Positions 5,617-9,604 of a stretch of DNA of 9,604 nt are shown piece after piece. The translations under genes were made by a program, and so were the position numbers. The stretch is from the NCBI GenBank assembly GCA_011390035.1, contig JAABTE010000079.1, forward strand, positions 1 through 9,604, given 5' to 3'. The number at the start of each line of letters is the position of its first letter. The first letter of the stretch is position 1. This DNA is from Desulfobacteraceae bacterium (GTDB taxonomy: Bacteria; Desulfobacterota; Desulfobacteria; Desulfobacterales; JAABSP01). The notes beneath the pieces are model-generated. The model had not been told where the DNA came from, ran no database searches, and saw nothing but the letters and a program-made list of their open reading frames with translations.

Positions 5617-6523
5617 CGATGGTCTGGCGCGGAAAGTCATAGGACAGGGCCAGCCGGGAAAAGCGCAGGATCGATTCCACGGAGTTGACGAGAATGGGGG
5701 ACGAATTGGCCACAATGGCCGCCGGAGGGGCGGCGTCGGCCACTGCTTCGGGGGGCGGCGCATCTGAATCTGGCGTAACTGAATCTGGCGTAACTGAAGC
5801 TGACGGCTCTGGATGTGACGCTTCCGGATGTGACGTATCTGGACGTGAAGCCTCCGAATGTGAAGCCGCTGGCGGCGGCGGCCCGGCGCCGGGCGCCGGG
5901 TCCGGATCAGGCGCCGCCGCGGCCCTTTCCGTGGCCTCGAACATCCGTTTCAGGGACGCTTCCACCAGGGCGGAGGGCGACTGGTCGTATTGTTTGAGCC
6001 GATCCACGATCCACTTGGGCAGGTCCACGGAGACGGAGCGCTTCTGGAACTGTTCCAGGGCCTCGCGGGCGACGGGGGCTTCTTCGAGTGTCTTGTTGAA
6101 CTGGGTTTTATCCGCCGGGGTTTTATCCGACTGGGTTTTATCCGAAGGGGTTTTATCGAGCGGGGTTTTATCGAACTGGATCGCGTCGAATCGGGGCGCG
6201 GCATCCTTGCGGGACTGATCTTCCTCCTGAATCTGAAAGCTCAACTCCTCTTCCAGGGCATGCTTCAGGTCATGCGCCAGGGGCAGCAGGATGCCCAGGG
6301 CCTGCTGCTGATCGTCGTCCAGCACCACGTTCTCGAACTGATCCAGGTCGCGGTCCACCTGGATGACGCACTCCTTGAGTTCCTCCTGGTTCATGGACAT
6401 GACGGACAGCAGACGGCCGTTCCGGTCCTTCCAGAAGCCATCCGGGGTTATCTCCGGATAATCGATGTAAAAAAAAACTTGTTTTATAAATCTCTGAATA
6501 TGTTTGAGGACTTCCGCGTTCAT
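5543..6523 (-). CDS. Uncharacterised protein with central ribbon-helix-helix-like segment and pentapeptide repeats
   Basis: 326 residues; the ATG (plus-strand CAT 6521-6523) has AAGGA close upstream, with a short spacer. Residues 1-105 are a folded, acidic, helical region (VFFYIDYPE, FENVVLDDDQQQALGILLPLAHDLKHALEEE in parts). Residues 118-145 are DKTP/DKTQ pentapeptide repeats. Residues about 161-197 read KRSVSVDLPKWIVDRL then SPSALVEASLKRMF, which matches the strand-helix-helix pattern of Arc/MetJ/CopG DNA-binding domains. Residues 200-270 are Pro/Ala/Ser-rich with a second pentapeptide tract. Residues about 276-322 are a helical C-terminal segment. If the RHH call is right the protein may dimerise and bind DNA, but an RHH inside such a long protein is uncommon and the segment could serve protein contacts instead. 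It is divergent from the glycan operon, so it might regulate it; this is speculation. It overlaps the Cys-rich frame by 74 bp tail to tail. Confidence 0.85.
   Translation of the reverse strand: MNAEVLKHIQRFIKQVFFYIDYPEITPDGFWKDRNGRLLSVMSMNQEELKECVIQVDRDLDQFENVVLDDDQQQALGILLPLAHDLKHALEEELSFQIQEEDQSRKDAAPRFDAIQFDKTPLDKTPSDKTQSDKTPADKTQFNKTLEEAPVAREALEQFQKRSVSVDLPKWIVDRLKQYDQSPSALVEASLKRMFEATERAAAAPDPDPAPGAGPPPPAASHSEASRPDTSHPEASHPEPSASVTPDSVTPDSDAPPPEAVADAAPPAAIVANSSPILVNSVESILRFSRLALSYDFPRQTIVNYLKLIEKTARRMRDELRRTAGG
5766..5870 (-). repeat. Seven-unit 15-bp tandem repeat, C-terminal linker of the RHH-like protein
   Basis: Seven consecutive 15-bp units in one register, two of them (5766-5780 and 5781-5795) identical. 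On the coding strand they give pentapeptides of the type A/T-S-H-P-E and then TPDSV/TPDSD (residues about 219-254). The tract is in frame and lies in a Pro/Ser-rich linker. Confidence 0.85.
6103..6177 (-). repeat. Five-unit 15-bp tandem repeat encoding DKTP/Q pentapeptides
   Basis: Five 15-bp units each start (plus strand) with GGGTTTTATC and differ only in the last bases; a diverged sixth copy lies at 6088-6102. Coding-strand translation gives repeated DKTPx and DKTQx (residues about 116-145), just before the RHH-like segment. The codons GAT AAA are AT-richer than those of the surrounding gene. Confidence 0.9.
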
Positions 6524-6553
6524 GTGTCCTTTTCCCCTTGGGTCTGACAGATG

Positions 6554-6582
6554 GTCTTACTTCAAAAGGCGATGCATGTCAA
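6554..6582 (-). promoter_or_regulatory. Possible promoter for the RHH-like gene
   Basis: On the minus strand a perfect TTGACA (plus-strand TGTCAA 6577-6582) is followed after 17 bp by TAAGAC (plus-strand 6554-6559), only three of six matches to the -10 consensus. The -10 box begins 31 bp from the ATG at 6523. The weak -10 keeps this tentative. Confidence 0.28.
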
Positions 6583-6624
6583 ATGGAGTCGCCATTTTCG
6601 GTTGATTCCGCATAAATGCTTTAC

Positions 6625-6659
6625 AAGGAGGTCGGTAAGAGGGTATGCAGGTGGCATGA
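6625..6659 (+). promoter_or_regulatory. Strong Shine-Dalgarno with four-codon mini-ORF overlapping the glycosyltransferase start
   Basis: AAGGAGGT at 6625-6632 is the best ribosome site in the region but lies 23 bases from the likely glycosyltransferase ATG at 6656. It is 12 bases from an ATG at 6645 that opens a four-codon frame (ATG CAG GTG GCA TGA), whose stop overlaps the 6656 ATG as ATGA. Translation of the main gene may be coupled to this mini-ORF. Alternatively the long spacing is bridged by structure. Confidence 0.3.
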
Positions 6660-7801
6660 GCCAGGCATTGAGCGCGGAAAACAGTAAGGTGGCCGTACTC
6701 GTCTCCTTTTCGGGGGCGGGCGGCGTGGAGCGCATGATGGCGCATCTGTGCGAGGGGATGGCCGAGGCCGGGGCCCGGGTGGACCTTCTGGTGATCCGGG
6801 ACCGGAGCCGGTATCTTGCAGCGGTGCCGGACACCGTGCGGGTTCGCAAGCTGCGGGCCTCCCACGCGGCCACCGCTCTGCCGGAACTGACGCGCTATCT
6901 GCGGCGGGAGCGGCCGGACGCGCTGCTGGCCGCCAAGGATCGGGCCAATCGGGTGGCTATACTGGCCGGGCGGCTGGCGGGCGGCGGCACCCATGTGGCT
7001 GTCCGCATGGGCACCCATGTGTCCGCATCTCTGGCCGGAGACGCCCCCATAAAGCAATGGATCTGGCAACGGGCCATCCGGCTGTTCTACGGCCGGGCCG
7101 ACGCCGTCATCTGCAATTCACGGGGGATCGCCGCCGACCTGGCCACAATCGCCCGCCTGCCGGAGGACCGGATCACGGTGATCAAAAACCCGGTCATCAC
7201 CCCCCGGCTTGATGTCCTTGCCCACGCCCCGCCCCCCCACCCCTGGCTGATTGACCCTGCGGTTCCGGTGATCCTCGGGGCGGGCCGGCTTACCCGGCAG
7301 AAGGATTTTCCCACGCTCATCAGGGCCTTTTCCCTGCTGCGCCGGCGCCGGGTGTGCCGGCTGCTGATCATCGGCGAGGGCGCGGACCGAGGCCGGCTGT
7401 TGGATCTTGCCGCCCATCTGGACGTGGCTGACGCGGTGGATCTGCCGGGATTTGTTGACAACCCCTATGCATATATGCGAAAAGCATCCCTTTTTGTCCT
7501 GTCCTCCATATGGGAGGGGGCGCCCAACGTGCTGGTGGAGGCCATGGCCTGCGGCACGCCCGTGGCGGCCACTAATTGTCCCAGCGGCCCCATGGAGATT
7601 CTGGACGGCGGCCGGCACGGCCCGCTGACGCCTCCCGGTGATCCCGTGGCTCTGGCCGGGGCCATGGATCGGGTACTCACCGCTCCCCCTCCGCCGGAGG
7701 CGATGCGGGCGGCGGTGGCCGAATACACTGTTGAAAACAGCGCCCGGAGTTATCTGCGGGCGCTGCTGGGGAAAAGACATGCTGCTTTCCATCGCCCATA
7801 A
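6656..7801 (+). CDS. GT4-type glycosyltransferase (GT-B fold)
   Basis: 381 residues from the ATG at 6656. The frame is open from an ATG at 6551, but the extra 35 residues are basic and unlike a GT-B N-terminus, while residues 11-26 (KVAVLVSFSGAGGVER) are the classic first strand and glycine loop. The C-terminal half has the GT4 signatures GAGRLTRQKDF (208-218), LLIIGEG (236-242), LPGFVDNPYAYM, and EGAPNVLVEAMACGTPV (287-303), which contains the E-x7-E motif contacting the nucleotide sugar. The enzyme transfers a sugar from an activated donor to a growing surface glycan on the cytoplasmic side of the inner membrane; donor and acceptor cannot be read from sequence. The next gene starts inside its last 23 bases, so the genes are very likely co-transcribed. 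The start codon lacks a well-placed Shine-Dalgarno. Confidence 0.93.
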   Translation: MSQALSAENSKVAVLVSFSGAGGVERMMAHLCEGMAEAGARVDLLVIRDRSRYLAAVPDTVRVRKLRASHAATALPELTRYLRRERPDALLAAKDRANRVAILAGRLAGGGTHVAVRMGTHVSASLAGDAPIKQWIWQRAIRLFYGRADAVICNSRGIAADLATIARLPEDRITVIKNPVITPRLDVLAHAPPPHPWLIDPAVPVILGAGRLTRQKDFPTLIRAFSLLRRRRVCRLLIIGEGADRGRLLDLAAHLDVADAVDLPGFVDNPYAYMRKASLFVLSSIWEGAPNVLVEAMACGTPVAATNCPSGPMEILDGGRHGPLTPPGDPVALAGAMDRVLTAPPPPEAMRAAVAEYTVENSARSYLRALLGKRHAAFHRP

Positions 7802-8435
7802 TTTTCTGTTCGTGCATATCGCCAAGACCGGTGGCACCAGCATCCGCGCCGCCTTAAACGGCTACAAGTGGAAGGACCCGTACCGGATTCCCATGGCCAT
7901 CTGCAGCCGCATCAGCGGCCTGACGGGACACCGGGTGGCCTGCAAGCTTCCCCGCCACGCCAAGGCCATCGCGGCCCGGGAAATGCTCCCTTGGGAGCTG
8001 TACGAAGGGCTCTTTAAATTCGCCTTCGTCCGCAACCCGTGGGATCTTCAGGTCAGCTCCTTTCACCACATACGGCGGGAAAGGCCCAATCTGGTGGCTG
8101 GAATGGATGATTTCGAGACCTTCCTGCGATGGAAGCTGTCGGACAGGCGGGATTACCAGTTCCACATCGACACATCCATCGCGCTTCAGAGCGATTATGT
8201 GATCGATCTGCGTGGCCGCGTCATCGTCGATTTCATCGGCCGGTACGAGAATCTTTCCGAGGACTTCGACACCGCCTGCCGCCGCATCGACATCAAAACC
8301 CCACCGCTGCCCCACAAGCGGCGGGCCGGGGACCGGCGGGATTACCGCGCTTACTACACCGATGAAACGGCCGAACTCATCGCCAAACACTTCGAGCCGG
8401 ACATCCGGATGTTCGGCTACGCCTTTGATGAATAA
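7779..8435 (+). CDS. Sulfotransferase family protein
   Basis: 218 residues from the ATG at 7779, just after GGGGAAAAG; the frame is open further upstream but the family starts at NFLFVHIAKTGGTS. KTGGTS at residues 16-21 is the loop binding the 5'-phosphosulfate of PAPS. FAFVRNPWDLQVSSF (81-95), with R85 and S93/S94, is the 3'-phosphate site. The middle DFIGRYENLSEDF and the ending YYTDETAELIAKHFEPDIRMFGYAF are typical of the Sulfotransfer_2-like group acting on carbohydrates. It probably transfers sulfate from PAPS to a glycan hydroxyl. Lying between two glycosyltransferases, it suggests a sulfated LPS core, O-unit or exopolysaccharide. It overlaps the upstream gene by 23 bp and the downstream one by 8 bp. 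The acceptor sugar is unknown, and non-glycan acceptors remain possible. Confidence 0.9.
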   Translation: MLLSIAHNFLFVHIAKTGGTSIRAALNGYKWKDPYRIPMAICSRISGLTGHRVACKLPRHAKAIAAREMLPWELYEGLFKFAFVRNPWDLQVSSFHHIRRERPNLVAGMDDFETFLRWKLSDRRDYQFHIDTSIALQSDYVIDLRGRVIVDFIGRYENLSEDFDTACRRIDIKTPPLPHKRRAGDRRDYRAYYTDETAELIAKHFEPDIRMFGYAFDE

Positions 8436-8471
8436 GTCGGCGATTAATAAGCCGGGGATGGACAAGCGGGC
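8427..8471 (+). repeat. Three-unit 15-bp repeat at the sulfotransferase/heptosyltransferase junction
   Basis: Three units starting GATGAATAAG, GATTAATAAG and GATGGACAAG (8427-8441, 8442-8456, 8457-8471). Units 1 and 2 match at 12 of 15 bases, units 2 and 3 at about 10. The array covers the upstream stop codon and both candidate start codons (8428 and 8458) of the downstream gene. Confidence 0.55.
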
Positions 8472-9604
8472 CTGCACTCATAAACTTTTCCAGGATGGCC
8501 GTCGCCGGATTCTGATCATCAGGCCCAGCGCCGTGGGCGACATTGTGATGGCCTCGCCCATGATCCGGGCGCTGAAGGAGGGCTTCCCCGGCGCCTGGGT
8601 GGGCTGGCTGGCCATGCCGGCCATGGCCGATCTGCTGCGGGGCCACCCCCTGCTGGACGGCCTGATCTTCTGGGACAAGTCAATGTGGCGGAATCTCTGG
8701 ATCCATCGCCGTTTCAAGGATCTTGCCCGGGCGGTATCCTCCTTTCGCGCCGAGATTCGGACCCATCAATTCGATCTGGCCCTGGACGCCCAGGGATTGT
8801 TGCGCAGCCGGGCCCTTGCCTGGGCCACGGGCGCCACGGAACGATTAGGTTTTGATTCCCGCGAGCCGGGCCGTTTCCTGATGCGTCGGATCATTGACCG
8901 GGGTCCTTCCAACCGCACAATGAGTTCCGAATACCGGCACATGATGACGCAACTCGGCCTCGCCCCGGAGCGTTTCCCCCCGGAGCTGCATGTTTCCCCG
9001 GAGGATGCGGCACTGGCCGCCGAAAAACTCCAAAGAGCGGGCATTTCCGGCCCCTTTGCCCTCATCTGCCCTTTTACCACCCGTCCTCAGAAGCACTGGA
9101 TCGAGGAGCGATGGGCCGACCTGTCTGGGCAAATCGGCAAAGCCTTCGGCCTGCCGACCGTCCTGCTGGGCGGACCGTCTGACCACAAATCGGCCGAAAG
9201 ATTGACCCGCACGGCCCAAGGCGCCATCCGCAACCTGACCGGTCAGACATCCCTGGGCCAGAGCATGGCCGTGGTCCGCGCCTCAGATTGCGTGATCGGG
9301 GTGGACACGGGCCTGACCCACATGGGCACCGCCTTTGCCCGCCCCACGGTGGCCTTATTCGGCGCCACCTGCCCGTACCTGGAAACGGAGCGGTCCACCA
9401 CCGTGGTGCTGTACCATCAAAAGTCCTGCTCCCCATGCAAGCGCCGCCCCACCTGTGCCAACCGATTCGATTGCATGGCCGCCCTAACCGCATCCGAGAT
9501 CATGACGGCTCTCAAAAAGCTTCTGGCAAAGCATCAAGACACAGCCCGGCCATCCCCATCGTCGGCTATGTCCACTCCGTCCACTGCTCCCGCAGCCAAA
9601 AAAC
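8428..9604 (+). CDS. GT9 heptosyltransferase (ADP-heptose:LPS type), 3' partial
   Basis: The frame runs from ATG 8428 to the right edge without a stop: 392 residues visible, already longer than the roughly 320-360 usual for the family. The core begins at RRILIIRPSAVGDIVMASP (residues 26-44) with D38 in the VGD loop, equivalent to the catalytic Asp of WaaC. RPQKHW (219-224, K222) and GVDTGLTHMG (291-300, D293) match the ADP-heptose site. The cysteine cluster CSPCKRRPTC...CM (334-350) is typical of this GT9 branch. From about residue 371 the tail is Ser/Pro/Ala-rich (ARPSPSSAMSTPSTAP), unusual for the family. The enzyme would add a heptose, or a similar sugar, to the LPS core at the inner face of the cytoplasmic membrane. 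Start 8428 overlaps the sulfotransferase stop by 8 bp; ATG 8458 is an alternative. Neither has a strong Shine-Dalgarno, so coupling to the upstream gene is likely. Confidence 0.9.
   Translation, partial: MNKSAINKPGMDKRACTHKLFQDGRRRILIIRPSAVGDIVMASPMIRALKEGFPGAWVGWLAMPAMADLLRGHPLLDGLIFWDKSMWRNLWIHRRFKDLARAVSSFRAEIRTHQFDLALDAQGLLRSRALAWATGATERLGFDSREPGRFLMRRIIDRGPSNRTMSSEYRHMMTQLGLAPERFPPELHVSPEDAALAAEKLQRAGISGPFALICPFTTRPQKHWIEERWADLSGQIGKAFGLPTVLLGGPSDHKSAERLTRTAQGAIRNLTGQTSLGQSMAVVRASDCVIGVDTGLTHMGTAFARPTVALFGATCPYLETERSTTVVLYHQKSCSPCKRRPTCANRFDCMAALTASEIMTALKKLLAKHQDTARPSPSSAMSTPSTAPAAKK

Noticed and set aside
5766..6177. CRISPR-like array
   Set aside because: The units are directly adjacent with no unique spacers, are only 15 bp, diverge internally and are in a good coding frame.
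5685..6218. Plus-strand open frame opposite the RHH-like gene
   Set aside because: It is the mirror of the repeat-rich minus-strand gene; the minus-strand protein has the start signal, folded ends and RHH-like pattern.
6551..6655. Upstream start at 6551 for the glycosyltransferase
   Set aside because: It would add 35 basic residues not seen in the fold, has no Shine-Dalgarno, and overlaps the divergent gene's promoter region.
1..9604. Mobile element, integrase, toxin-antitoxin pair, tRNA or rRNA
   Set aside because: No transposase or integrase motif, terminal inverted repeats, cloverleaf or rRNA-like sequence was recognised; the RHH-like gene has no toxin partner beside it.

Overview
The window is GC-rich, densely coded DNA from a Gram-negative bacterium. 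An ADP-heptose:LPS heptosyltransferase-type gene implies an outer membrane with lipopolysaccharide. The mix of an Amt-linked c-di-GMP enzyme, an HDAC-like deacetylase fused to an acetyltransferase, and a tiny Cys-rich protein reminds me of Desulfobacterota (sulfate-reducing deltaproteobacteria). That placement is an inference, not something the sequence proves. No rRNA, tRNA, insertion sequence, phage gene or CRISPR array was seen.

Layout. (1) 2-967 (+): the 3' part of a gene fusing a zinc-dependent HDAC/AcuC/acetylpolyamine-amidohydrolase domain to a C-terminal GNAT acetyltransferase; its N-terminus is off the left edge. (2) 1069-4518 (+): an 1149-residue protein joining an ammonium transporter channel to two PAS domains, a GGDEF and an EAL domain, i.e. 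a candidate membrane ammonium sensor controlling c-di-GMP. (3) 4606-5223 (-): a single-pass membrane protein with a long coiled coil, function unknown, convergent with gene 2. (4) 5356-5616 (+): a small Cys-rich protein with a CX2CX2CX2CX4CX2C cluster, easily missed by automatic annotation, whose promoter appears to overlap back-to-back with that of gene 3. (5) 5543-6523 (-): a 326-residue protein with a central ribbon-helix-helix-like segment set between two low-complexity repeat tracts. (6) 6656-9604 (+): a tightly overlapping set of a GT4-type glycosyltransferase, a small sulfotransferase and a GT9 heptosyltransferase (cut by the right edge), probably acting on LPS or another surface glycan.

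The genes fall into a signalling part on the left (protein acetylation/deacetylation, ammonium and c-di-GMP), a middle block of uncharacterised small genes, and a surface-glycan operon on the right. No direct link between these parts can be shown from sequence alone.

The most unusual pattern is not a gene. Tandem repeats with a 15-bp period occur at four separate places: the Amt loop (1273-1332), two tracts of the RHH-like gene (5766-5870 and 6103-6177), and the sulfotransferase/heptosyltransferase junction (8427-8471). The unit sequences differ from place to place but the period is always 15 bp. Inside the two genes with clear frames they add whole pentapeptides to linkers or loops. This looks like a genome-specific tendency to expand 15-bp units.
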